Shown here: piece after piece, positions 1-10,499 of the stretch
Layout: each line of letters opens with the position of its first letter
Numbering within the stretch: the first letter of the stretch is position 1
From: Acholoe squamosa
Taxonomy: Eukaryota; Annelida; Polychaeta; Phyllodocida; Polynoidae
Assembly: GCA_949317995.1 (NCBI GenBank)
Contig: OX439046.1
Span: 41,578,002 to 41,642,001, forward strand
DNA length: 64,000 nt
Reading direction: 5' to 3'
The notes under the pieces: generated by a model
Database searches by the model: none
What the model saw: only the letters and a program-made list of their open reading frames with translations
Told to the model about the DNA's origin: nothing
Made by a program: the position numbers and the translations under genes

Positions 1-206
1 AAACATATTTTAAAATTGTAATAGAAGACAACAGTGTATTTTGTGATTGTGTAACTGTGGAGGTGATATTAGCGAGGTTAAGATATGAACGGGAACGGCT
101 ACCTGTATGTGTAACATCATAGGTCATGTTGGGGGAATCCCTGTCTAGCAGTACACAACTTGTAGACTAGGCGGTTTGGACGTGCAGGGGGTGTTCTACA
201 CGTACA
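1..206. other. Flank left of element B, no gene seen
   Basis: I see no coding pattern here. The stretch is either host DNA outside the LTR of element B or, if the LTR starts earlier than I placed it, part of its U3. Confidence 0.4.
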
Positions 207-854
207 TGTAGGGGGAATAGATCTATAAGATAATCAAATTTAGACATAAATGTAATAGTTATGTCATACTAACAAATAAATATGTGAGTACCTGCTGAGG
301 ATGTAATTTCGCCCAAATCTAATTATATCATATGGCAATTAGCTTTTGTTTGGACCCCTTAGGTCATTCTGTGGGGAACACTAGCTTCAAGTGCAGATAG
401 CCACATAAGGTCTATTCATCCTAACACATTCAGGGCTATAGGGTTTTACACTAAATTTTGGGCCTAGGTGGCATCATTGCCTTTCAAAAACTGTGTAGAG
501 GTATATAGTTATCCTAGTAATGTTTAGTGCTGTCTGGCGTGGCGGGTGAGTCCTGTCGCCTGGTGTTCCTGAGGTTCTGGGTAGGTGGCAGCACTGATCC
601 ATGTCCATGGGACACCAGGTGACAAACCTAGGAATCCATATATAAAGCCCTGGGCTCACCTGCTACTGCTATGTCAGAGGCCATGTGGGCCTCTGTACAT
701 GCTACATGTAATGACATGTTTCCCTAGACCACCATTTATAGGGTAACCGGAAGGTGTACTGAATAAACCCGTTGGCATATACTTGGAATACTGTCTTCGT
801 ATTTCTTCCGAATAACAAGACTCGAACCTAGCTGGTAAAACCAAAACCACTACA
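207..854 (+). repeat. Probable 5' LTR of Gypsy element B
   Basis: The stretch begins TGTAGGGGG and ends CACTACA, directly before a primer-binding-like TTGGTGCCATGACC. Inside it are a TATA box (TATATAAAG, 639-647) and a polyadenylation signal (AATAAA, 762-767), in the order expected for U3-R-U5. The 3' boundary is well supported by the adjacent primer site. The 5' boundary rests only on the TGTAG start shared with the LTR of element A (TGTAGGGGCC), so it is tentative. The partner 3' LTR is not in the window. Confidence 0.6.
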
Positions 855-855
855 T

Positions 856-874
856 TGGTGCCATGACCAGTTAA
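856..874 (+). other. Primer binding site of element B
   Basis: TGGTGCCATGACCAG follows the LTR end directly. The same position in element A reads TGGTGCCGTGACCAG, one base different. A TGG start fits pairing with the CCA end of a tRNA; the tRNA was not identified. Confidence 0.6.
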
Positions 875-885
875 TTCTGGTGTGA

Positions 886-3301
886 ATGACCCTGACTATA
901 ATGTCTGAACGGCTTATACATGGGTTGGATGAGCTTAATCAGACTGACCCTGATGGACAGCAAGTTGTCCAAGAAAATGGAAATGGTACCCTAACAGTGC
1001 AAGCCCATCCACAGGATGATGGATACTCAACTTGGAGACAATCCGGTCCTCACTACCAGGTAGATAGTGAGGAAAATATTCCAGATTCTGTTAGGATAGA
1101 ACAATCCATACAGAGAAGGACTGCTTTATTAGGGAATAATTCACTTACTGGAGAATTATGTAATTCGATGTTTGAGGCTGGTGGTAGCACTAACCCAGAA
1201 CATCAGGCTCCTATGCCAATCAAGAGAGTGACATTTGGAGAGCTTCCGTATGATGTCCCAAGACCATGTTATCAGTCTATAGTGCCATAGGTGATGTCAC
1301 ATATAACATACCTAAAGGCATGGAGCTAAAACAACCTGATGTCTTCCTAATGAATGACACCTATTTCACCTTAAACGAAACACTAAATGTTTTGGTTAAG
1401 AATTTGAAAAGAAGAAGAATACTTATCTGAATGATCTTCAGATTGAAAAAAAAATAAACTCCAAGAAATGAGACAATCATTCCAGAAGGAGTATGACTCT
1501 AGACATAATCGTTTTAAAGAATACATAGATACGAATGATCAGCTCTGCCGTGAAAAAGTGAATACGGAAGCTGAAGTAGTTCATTATCGAACTGAGCTGG
1601 AGGACTTGAAACAGCAATGTAACAAGCAAGCTCAGGATAATGAAGTGGTTCGGTTGGGGATAATAACATATAATCGACAACTGAAACAAGATAAAGAAAG
1701 AATGATACAAGACATACAGGAGTTGCAGGAAACTGCATTGGCATTAGATAAGTACGTAGAAGCAGTACAAAAGTCTGTAGTAAATATAGACCCAAAAGTC
1801 GTTTCACATATGTTGAATAATAGTGATGAAATGGTAGCAATACCATCAGATCAGATAGTTGCTACCTCAACTAGTCTACAACAAAGCGCACCAGTTAGAT
1901 TTAAACCATTTGTTAATGATGGTGTGGATAGAAACCCCGGAGTATATTCTAAACCGGATGGTAACGTTGCTGGGGGAGTGGGATCTGATGGCTTGACTAC
2001 AACAGTCAGCGCCATTAAGACACCAGTTTGTAGCACACCAGCACCTGCAGATCCAAGAAGAGATCTGCATTTGGGGCGAGCACCACCCGTACCTGATCTG
2101 AGTGGCAAAATGTCTTTATTTGCAACCCAGACACAGTACTCCTCCAGGACCAAGATTCCCTTATCCCGATCCTGGTCCGAATATAGTACAAGCACAGATC
2201 CCTTATAAATACGCTGTACCGTCCCAACCAAGGGTGACTTCTGAGCCTGTACCTTTATCCCGGATTGCGGTATCTCAAGTGATATCAGGCCTGAGAGGGA
2301 ATGTGACTGAAAATAATTCCACAGGATGGACCAATACTGGAAATGGTCAAAATAGTTATTATTCAGACACACAGTATGGAGGATCCGGAGGAGGATTCTC
2401 TTACTCTGGGAAGGGGTATGACCTACGGCAAAACCAAAATGGTTATCATTCTAATTATACTAGCAATCGACTGTATGGTCACGGATCTACCAGCTATACT
2501 GGTGGGTCCGGAGGATCTGCAGGAGGACCTCCTGGAGCAGGGGGAAATGGACCCCCTGGTAGACTGCCAGGAGGATCAGGATTTGGAAGTTCCGGATCAG
2601 GAGGGGATGGTAGAAATCCTAAACGTAGAGCCTCTATGCCTGCTGCAATGCAGAGTGTGTTCGATAGGAGTCAGTGTATCTAAAACTTGGGTATCGACTG
2701 CTACCGAAAGGGTGCTGATGGCATGGAGATCATGAATTGGAGTATGCAAGAAGCTAATAGGCTTCGAGGCTGTGCTAATCCGGCACAGAGAATGGCTAGG
2801 ATCCCCCCTCCTTATGATCCTAATGAGGCATGGAACGATCGATATCAAGCCTTCGTGGATGAAGTCAACTGTAGTGGTTGGACTAAGGGAGAGGCCTTAC
2901 CTTACCTCATTTGCTGGTTAAATAAGGGCGGAGGGGTTGCTCTGAACCAATGGAGAACTGCATATGGTTTAAACGGTACTTACGACTCATTGGTCGAGTG
3001 TGCTGCCTATCTATTCGGCTCTATTGTGAGAGATGATCCCTGGGTCACTCTCAAGAAAGAATCCCACAAGGTTTTGGGATTAGAACTGCAAGATCTGTTG
3101 TCTAAATCTCAACCAAATTGCACTCACATTGATGATTGTTACCTGCAAGAGTTGTTTACACAGTTCTTTGGGGGATTGCGGGATGATGACCATAAGCAAG
3201 TAGTATGGGATTCGTGGAAGGATGAAACTTCCTTTAGTGATCTTTTTATGGCCATCGATGGCTATGATAGAAAAAAAGAGATTAGTGGGTTTACCCCATA
3301 A
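886..3301 (+). pseudogene. gag: Gag polyprotein of element B, broken
   Basis: Gag forms the particle core of LTR retrotransposons. It begins 31 bases after the LTR (first ATG 886, second 901). Visible parts in order are an N-terminal polar region (886-1290), a long coiled coil rich in K/E/Q/L heptads (about 1468-1800), a glycine/serine-rich spacer (about 2340-2620), and a capsid-like domain (2687-3301) with NCSGWTKGEALPYL and LNQWRTAYGLNGTYDSLVE. The capsid part aligns by eye with Gag of element A (NCNGWTPYEAKPHL). No zinc knuckle is reached before the sequence breaks off. Lesions are stops or frameshifts between 1290 and 1468 and near 2150-2208, and a TAA at 2681. About 800 codons for a partial Gag is long for the family. 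I read this as Gag from the capsid homology and its place after the primer site. Confidence 0.7.
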
Positions 3302-3344
3302 TCCTTTGCGGACAGCACCCGTACAGTATTCGGAAGCACCTACT

Positions 3345-3850
3345 ATGGCACGGCTTTATGATTCGGTAGTGGGAAGACCTTTGTATACTTGGCATAATAG
3401 TCACATACTACCATCATATAGATGTTTTCATTAGCAGTTTTATTGAATCCGCTAATGATGTCCACTCCCACTCGAGCAAATCGCACTTCAAATAACTCTG
3501 GTGAGAGAGGTAATTTGCCCATTCTGGGTCCTGGTTTATTTTTACAACAATCAGGACAGGTGAGAATCCACCTCAATAGGTCTTGTGACATTCAGGGCCA
3601 GTAGTATTTCTGAGATAAATGTGCTAGAAATCGTTTCTTTCCAAAATGACCACTGGTCCTATGTCCATGACAATAATACATAATGTCACGCCGGGATAAC
3701 CACTTGCATGAGTCTCTCACCATTCTTACATAGTTTCTATTGGTATAAGATACCCTTTTGGACTTCTAAATCAGCCCATTGAGCAAGAAATCTTCTCAGT
3801 TTCTTTAGCTCGGCCCAAGGAGGTCAGGACCTGTGATTCCCGCTGGTCCC
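3345..3850 (-). pseudogene. Integrase fragment of element C (zinc domain and start of catalytic core)
   Basis: Reading from 3850 downward, the translation gives the RNase H-integrase linker (LKKLRRFLAQWADLE). The HHCC zinc-binding domain follows (HRTSGHFGKKRF, then CPDCCKN). Next come the first catalytic aspartate in VGVDIISGF and DYYAKYTKVFPLPNHKA. It stops before the second catalytic aspartate. There is at least one frame lesion in the linker and a stop before MSQDLL. The matching part of element A is about the same protein but lacks the linker and first half of the zinc domain. Integrase joins the cDNA ends to the host chromosome; this piece cannot be functional. Confidence 0.75.
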
Positions 3851-3962
3851 ATGGCAGGGAACTTCGCCACATACTCGCTTTAAGTCAGGCGCTTATCAGA
3901 AGACCCTTCCCTTCTCCGGCCCACCATGCACTGTGGCCAGATGGGGCACTGAAGAAGGTGCT

Positions 3963-6239
3963 CTAATCATCCGGGCTACCAGTGGCTTCACTCGAAGGGT
4001 GCTGTGTAGGAGGTGTAGGGGTTGGAGGTGTTGCCTGGCTAACCACCCGATGGGTCTGGTTGCCAGGCATGTCAAGAGCCGAGACTTGTTGTCCCGACTG
4101 GCAACGGTCAGCTGGATTAGCTGGTCTAGGCTGATCCTTATTGCCTGTCGGGCTTACGGATCACCTCGCCACTTCTTCACCTTCAGGTGCACCTCGGTGG
4201 GCATCCTGAACTTTGTGCTGGAGTAGTTCACAGCGAAATAAGCCATGAGGTTGCCACTCCTCCAGGAGCAGAACTCGGGATCAAATGCCTGCTCCTTGAT
4301 CTCCTTTGTACTCAACGTAGCCCAATTTGCAAGGAGCTTGTTGAAACACTTGACAGCAAACTTCCGGGTCTTCTCCAGGCCGGTACCGTGGGCTTTCTGC
4401 AGGTGCAGAGCCAGGTCCCGGCGCCGGTGGGTGGTGAAGGTGCCGTCACACAGTTTGCCTGGGCGATCTCCAGGGATACACCGCATGAAAGGCTTGTGGT
4501 GCATATGCTGCCCCTCGAATGTCTTCTCGCCGGTGAGTGAGAGCTGACATGACTCGAACGGGCATTTACGGCGGCTGTCGCTCGGTCCCCATTGGGTCAT
4601 AGCCCACTGAACTTTCGTTCTGGACTCATAGTGGTAAATGGAACCCAATATGGACTTGAGTTGAACGATCCAAATGAGCTAAAATTTACCAACTGGCGTA
4701 TCGTGAGGACCGGACTTCATCCACTCCTCATCGTAGCTATCACCATCCTTATTGATGGCACCCGGGCACATGAAATGGATTGTGTTGTATGCACAATCCG
4801 AGAAGCAGCGGGGTACACATTCTTTAAATCCCTCGGCTGCGTTCTTCCACATCCACTTCCGATTTTCATCCTTGGGGACGTCCGTGGTCATTTCTTCCCA
4901 CGTCGTCATGGACTCCAAATCAGATTTGGCTGACGCGGGCAGCTCCAGGTCGCTTTCGCTTCCCGAGTCGCTGCTCGTGTAGATGCCCGTTCCTCTAGGC
5001 TGGGCTCGGCTGGTGGTAGTAGTACCAGTCGAAGCCATAACCGAGGTGGTGGCAGCCGTCCCGCTGGGGTAGCAGTGGGTGCTGCATTAACCAGGGTGGC
5101 TACTGTCACTGTAGTCGCTGTGGAGGCTGCAGACTTCGGGTCACCCTTACCCCTCTTCTTGGTAGTAGAGGGTTCGGGGTCCGCCGAAGCCGCTTTTGCT
5201 CCATTCTTCTTCTTCCTGTGACTTGGGTGGCTGCGGTGGGGCTTCAGGACTAGAATCCGACTTGCTGGGATCATTGTCCTTAGCCCGAGTGCTCCTCCTG
5301 CTACTGACCGGTGAGACAGTGCCGGAGGCGGCACTCGCCTGGAGTTGAGCCTGCTGCTTGCGGTGGGCCCGACGGGTAGCGGCTAACTCCTTCTGCTGTT
5401 CGTCAAGCTCACGACGCTTGGCTTCAACAGCAGCCTGCTGGCGAGAAATGTCCTTGTCCGAGATACCACCAGCCACCTCAGGTATACTGGGGCCTGGTTC
5501 CTTGGACCTTTCGATTGCTATCCGAAGGTCCTCTACTTCGAGATCAGACTCGGTAAGTGGTACCTTCGGCGTGGGCTTACGGCACAATTTCTTGATCCAT
5601 CCGGTGAAGTCTGTGTCCATATCTGACTCGGACTCCCTAAGCGGGCTTGCCTTCCTGGTTATCCCTTTGGACAGAAGCACAGCACGAGCCAAGTTCTCAT
5701 CCAGTGCCATAGCTCCCGCCAACCGTCTATAGTTGCGGAGCCACGACACCGGTATGGTCTCGGCCAATTCGTCCGTACACGATTCTATCACCAGAGTTTT
5801 GAAATTGTCTGGGATATTCTCGGGTTGGCACTTCCGCTAAGGGACCACATCCAAACATGGAGGGATGCATGGGGATGTACGTCCTCCAGCTAGTGTAAAC
5901 CACACCCTGTTCCTCATCCACATGGGCGAGGCGCTGGGTGCAGGTTCTGAATCCCGGGGGATACAGAGGAATTTCCATGACATCTATTGGGTTCGCTGGA
6001 CCCGGTACCGTGGGTGCTGGATCCGGATTCGGAGGAGGAGGCATCCGCTCCCTGTCTGCGACCTCAGTCGACATGGCACAGAGAGTCTGGGCGGTCTCTT
6101 CCACTTCTGGTTCTTGTTCGAGACCAGCGTTAGAGGATTCCATGGTCTCCTCTACCCGAGACGAGACCGTCGGGTCCTCGCCTTCATCCAACTCAATGTT
6201 GGCCGTTTGACGCGCAGTGTTAATCGTCCTCTGTGCCAT
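3963..6239 (-). pseudogene. Third ORF of element A: coiled-coil and zinc-finger-like protein, broken
   Basis: This gene follows pol in the slot where envelope genes sit in other elements. I take ATG 6239 (MAQRTINTARQ) as the start. The N-terminal third is acidic and proline-rich. A helical region follows (about 5450-5350, RRELDEQQKELAATRRAHRKQ), then a serine/threonine-rich stretch, then a Cys/His domain at 4154-5038. That domain has FKECVPRCFSDC, KCPFESC, QHMHHKP, a C-x9-C pair and H-x4-H (HLQKAH), then FCSWRSGN and KKWRGD. A P/T/S-rich tail runs to about 3963. The third ORF of element F shares the same order of motifs (FVPKCMMEC, LCPFTIC, EHMHHHP, HLKDDH, KFCQ, KYRGD), so the two are homologous. 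Lesions are frameshifts near 5790, 5330-5150 and 4150, and a TAG at 4679. The first histidine of finger one seems lost. Its function is unknown; nucleic-acid binding is inferred from the fingers. Confidence 0.65.
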
Positions 6240-6360
6240 CACAGTGGGGCGATCTTCCAATTTAAAAATTGGCAGTAGTGTTGGACTTCTCCCGAAGGAT
6301 TTGCCAACAAAATAAACTAAAAAAACGCAGCTATCAGCTGCCGGAGGGAGCAAAACCAGT

Positions 6361-6430
6361 GACGTCTTACCCCCACGATTCCGCTCTAGTTATGAACAAC
6401 ATGGCGCCTGACCTCTCGTCTCGCGAGATC
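6361..6430 (-). promoter_or_regulatory. Possible internal promoter upstream of the third ORF of element A
   Basis: About 160 bases upstream of the proposed ORF3 start lie AACATGGCGCC (6398-6408, YY1-like core on the plus strand) and the perfect palindrome TCTCGCGAGA (6419-6428), a motif known from CpG-type animal promoters. Element F has a similar ATGGCC core at nearly the same distance from its ORF3. Promoter activity is inference. Confidence 0.3.
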
Positions 6431-6621
6431 CCGCTATGGGCTATCCGGTGACCTAGTTCCGCGCTTTCCCGTCACACCGGTGGCCTCACCTAGCGGACTA
6501 GATCAGAACTAAAATTCGGCTCGGTATACGAGATGCAGGTTGCTACTCGAGTGCAATCATCTGGAGTTTGGTGGTATATACATCGCTATAAAGCGAATGT
6601 ACCGGTTAATCCGTCCACCGC

Positions 6622-7913
6622 TCACTGGATACGGCTACCCAAGGAACACGCGCTCGACACCCCCAGCCATGGTACGTATGTTATTCGCCTACGGCGGACA
6701 ACATGCAGCAGCTCTTTGTGTACTGAGTTAGGTAACGGCAGACTGCGTCTAACGCCTTGGGTTAGCATTCTATTTTTCCCGGCTCTACATACCGCCTTCT
6801 CCGGGTCGCGCCTAGCCACGGCGAGACCCTTCCCATATGTAATGCCTTCTCTCAGCAAGACGTTTTTCCATTTCTTACGATTAGGCCGTTTCCTGGCCGT
6901 CGTCTTCTTTTTAGACACTACTTTTGCTTCCGGCTGCTTCCTTGGCCGGCCTCTGTGGCGTTTCTCGGGTACCATTACGCTGGGCCTACTTGACGTTGGC
7001 TCAGGTGGCTGATATCCGAACTCCCTCTACGCCGCTTCACGTCCCTTCCAGGGCCGAAGCTTTCCGACATTCGTCTTCCACTTCCTACCAGTAAGGCAGT
7101 CCTCCATCATCACCGTCGATTCGGAGATGATGCATATAATCTTGAATGGATCCTCCCAAGGCATTACGAGCTTTAAACGTTCGAGTGGCTCGTAATACCT
7201 TAGTACCTTGTCCCCAACATTAAAGCGTATCCTTTTTGCATTGGTGTCATACCCCACCTTCTGCCATTTAACACTTTTCAGCAGTTCTTTACGAACCGCC
7301 TCGTATGCATGCTTGAATCTGTCCCGTAACGACTCCACAAACAACACAATGCAGGGTGCCTCTGGGTCTATCCCAACCACTCCATACACCAAGTCGGCGG
7401 GCATAATTATGTCCTCGCCGAACAATAGAATGTTTGGAGTGCAATTAGTAGATGAAGGAACGGTGTTGTTGTAGGCGTGTACTACAAACTCGCACTGTTC
7501 ATCCCAGTCGTCCTGGTGGGTATTAACCAGGGGCTTTAGTACTTGTATGAAAGTCCTATTGAACCTTTCCACCTGACCATCCGACTGTGGTCAGTATGGG
7601 TTGGTTCAGGTCTTACATATTGCTAAGTAATGGCACATTTCTTGCCATAACTCTGACTCGAACTCTCTTCCTTGGTCACTGTGCATCATGAGAGGGACAC
7701 CCAAATGTAGCACCCAGCCTTTTACAAGCGCTTCAGCGCATGTAGTGGCTTTGTGGTTTGGAAGAGGAAACACCCGAGTATACTTTGTATAGTAGTCTGT
7801 TACGACCATCATACAGGTGTTCTCTCTAGGCGTCGTTTTAAATCCACTGATGATGTTGATTGCTACTCGAGCGAATCGGACACCAAACAATTCCTGGGAC
7901 AAGGGAAGGTTGC
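6622..7913 (-). pseudogene. Integrase of element A, internally deleted and mutated
   Basis: The catalytic core starts right after CPDCC near 7920. The linker and the HH half of the zinc domain are missing: RNase H sequence (CGAHNAVV) joins directly to CPDCC. The first catalytic position reads VAINIISGF, with N where element C has D. The second aspartate is in MHSDQGREF and the glutamate in DGQVERFNR. Two TGA codons sit near 7580-7600, just before PQSDGQVERF, where arginine (CGA) is expected. The C-terminal part has RFNVGDKVLRYYEPL and a degenerate GPY/F-like WEDPFKII. It continues (6975-6622) into a basic tail with an AT-hook-like RGRPRK and KKKTTARKRPNRKK. The missing zinc half, D-to-N change and stops make it inactive. 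Confidence 0.8.
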
Positions 7914-8372
7914 CTAGGCCGGGTCCTGGCTAGTTTTTACAACAATCCGGGCAACCACAGCATTGTGGGCCCCGCAGTCTTCACAAGTGGCGTTCTGGCA
8001 CTTTCGGACGGGTCGCCTCGATAAGGCATCCGCATTAATATGCTTTGCACCTGGTCGGTGCTCGATCTGTTTATGCTCCAATCCGAATACGGATAAATGA
8101 GCTAACCATCTCCCAATCATCCCTTCGGCGTCCTTAAAATTAAGAAGCCACCTTAGAGACGAATGCTTAAACTTCTTTGTATACACCACTACCGTGGTAC
8201 AATAGTTACGCTGGGTCTTGCTTAACGTGTTGCTAGCAAATGCCAATGGGACCTCGACTCCATTCTGGACCTGAGAGAGGGCTGCCCCTATAGCGTCGTT
8301 GCTCGCATCAGTGTCTAGTATGAAATGCCCTTCGGGAGTAGGATATTTCAATACCGGTGTATTCCTAAACAA
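7914..8372 (-). pseudogene. RNase H domain of element A pol
   Basis: Ty3/Gypsy RNase H degrades the RNA of the RNA/DNA hybrid. Visible are FILDTDASNDAIGAALSQ (first catalytic D), LAFASNTLSKTQRNYCTT and IEHRPGAKHINADALSRR near the C-terminus. The TDHAAL block expected between them is missing, apparently with a short deletion at HSSLRWLLNF. A Cys cluster (CQNATCEDCG) follows and runs straight into the truncated integrase. Confidence 0.8.
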
Positions 8373-8385
8373 ATCTTTTATTTTA

Positions 8386-9562
8386 TTAAAAAGATTCTTC
8401 CTGCTCGCTGGTCCATGGGAATGGTTCCTGAGCCCTACCCAGGGTCCAGTGAGCTAAGCATTGCATGGGAAAGCTTACACGGGAGTAATTCAGTATAAAA
8501 TCACGGTAATAGGAACAGAATCCTAAAAATGATCTAACCTCCTTAGCACTCGTGGGCCTTTCCCAATTCTCAACTGCTTCCAACTTCTCCAGATCTGCAC
8601 TCACTCCTTTAGGGGTGATGATCCTTCCCAAGTATGTAATTGTTTTCTTGAACAGGTTACATTTCTTGGGTTTGAGTTTTAGACCGTTGGATAGAATCCG
8701 ATCCAGTACCAGCTGCAGGTTCGCATGGCATTCCTTAAATGACTTGCCGAATACGACAAGTCGTCTAGGTAGACCAAATACTTCTTCCACAGCAGGTCGC
8801 TGAGTAGGGATTCCATCATGGCCTCAAATGTAGCCGGGGCGTTACACAATCCGAAGGGCAAGACATTATACGCGAATAGTCCCATATGGCTAGAGAAAGC
8901 TGTTTTCTCTATGTCATCGGGATGCATCGGTATCTGCCAATACCCGGATTGTAAGTCCAAGGTACAGAACTATTGGTTCCCACCCAAGCTATCTAACGTC
9001 TCGTCTATCCTTGGAAGGGGATACGAGTTCTTCTTTGTCATACCGTTTAATTTTCGGTAATCGACACAAAAGCGGATTGTACCGTCATACAAACGGGGCT
9101 GGACCAAGGGCTCGAGCTGGGCATGATTACCCCTAGTTCCAGTTGCTTTTGTATTTCTTGTTCGCATATTAACTTCTTCTTAAGAAGAAATTAATGATAC
9201 AGAATCTTGAAAGGTCTCTCGTCGCCCACATTTATAGTGTGCAACACCTTATCGGTTCTACCTACGGGTCCTCCTTCCTTACCGAAAGCACTCTCATACC
9301 TTTGCAGGAGGTCCCCCAGGCATTGTTTGTCCTCCGTATTCTGTAAATCTGATTTATCAATCAGTTTCTGGAATTCTTCATCCAATGGATGCTTACTAAC
9401 AGGGTTTAATGGTTTATTAAACTTGGCCTTGGCGACATGTTCTACCAAACTCATATCCCCTACACTGTCGCCACGCTTTAAGTAAACCACTGAACCGGTT
9501 CGGTTAGTCATGGGTAATACAGACCATGCTGCATTTGCCACTAATGTGTCCACTGAATCCAA
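8386..9562 (-). pseudogene. Reverse transcriptase of element A, frameshifted
   Basis: The region from 9562 holds the protease-RT linker (FGKEGGPVGRTDKVLHTI), then RT blocks [29 protein letters not shown] (9167-8970), MDLQSGYWQIPMHPDD, FGLCNAPATFE and the catalytic YLVYLDD (near 8765). A single-base loss directly after YLDD shifts the frame. The thumb continues in the 8790-8386 frame (GKSFKECHANL, LKPKKCNLFKKTITYLGRIITPKGV). Another break lies near 9170. RT copies element RNA into DNA; this copy is dead but easy to recognise. Confidence 0.85.
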
Positions 9563-10434
9563 CCCGATAGTCGATAAATATACCGTATCGTGTTCAAAGA
9601 CTCCTCACCCTTCTGGGCCATTGATCCGCCACAAAGGACATCACAAGTGGTACCCGGAGGGATTTTCACCGTATGTATTACCGAAGCTACTGAAGACACC
9701 TGTCTCAAGACGCACTGTACATGCAAGCCATACGGATTCCGAATACTCATCATTCCATCCCTCAGGTCCAAGACGACCCCGTATAAGCTTGCAAAATCCA
9801 ATCCGAGGATTCCGTCATCGCTAACCTCTGCAATAGTTGGCGAAAGAACGATTTCTTTGCCTCCTATTCGGATAGGCATAAACATCCTACCAAAAGTCCT
9901 CATACTGCTTCCGTTGGCCGTGCAACCATTTACCCCCGTTTTGAGGTTCTCATGACTGCTGGCCACTGAGTCGAAAAATCTTTTGGACACACAGGAATGG
10001 CTAGCTCCAGTATCCACCAAGAATTCTTCTACCCGGCCTTCCACAGATACGGGTACATACCACCGTCTCCCTCCCAGAGGGGATGGGTTACTGGTAAACT
10101 GCTGAAAGTCTCCCGAATCACCAAGATTCAATCCGAGTCCTCTCAGAAATTCCAGACACAGATGACTTGGGGGAAGGCGTTTCCCACACACTCGAATCAA
10201 CTCTTTGATCCATCCTTCCTCTCCCCCAGTGCAGCCACTCACCTCCAAATACTCGCCACTGTACACATTAGCACTAGGGTCCCTGGCCCCGGTCAGGGTG
10301 ATGGGGTGTGCACCCATGGCCACCCGACCTCCAGGTAAATTTGATTCAAAATCTTCCACCGGATTACCCCCGGTAGCCTTTTGGCATTCGTTCCCTGCTG
10401 GGGTTATACCCAATGCCTTGGATACAACCCCCAC
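9541..10434 (-). pseudogene. Aspartic protease region of element A
   Basis: The open frame contains a retropepsin-like active site (FLVDTGASHSCVS, near 10010) and a downstream ILGLDFASLYGVVLDL block, typical of pepsin-like proteases of Gypsy elements. Element C has the same protein (FLADTGASHCCVS; GILGLDFASLYGVVLEP). The protease would cleave the Gag and Pol polyproteins. It lies downstream of the zinc knuckle of gag. The active-site triad is intact. Confidence 0.8.
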
Positions 10435-10499
10435 TAGTTTCCCCCTGTATCAGGAGATTCCATAACATTCTGGCTTTCCTCGCCTTCAACTTCGGCTTA

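Larger units (their letters stand above)
207..3345 (+). mobile_element. Element B: 5' part of a Ty3/Gypsy retrotransposon
   Basis: LTR, primer site and gag are present. The element stops abruptly near 3345, where minus-strand integrase sequence (element C) begins. Similar base composition and protein family make it possible that B and C are parts of one element whose pol was inverted; that is inference. Confidence 0.65.

Noticed and set aside
3222..3434. Plus-strand frame across the B/C junction
   Set aside because: It crosses from gag to antisense integrase sequence, so it is a chance join.
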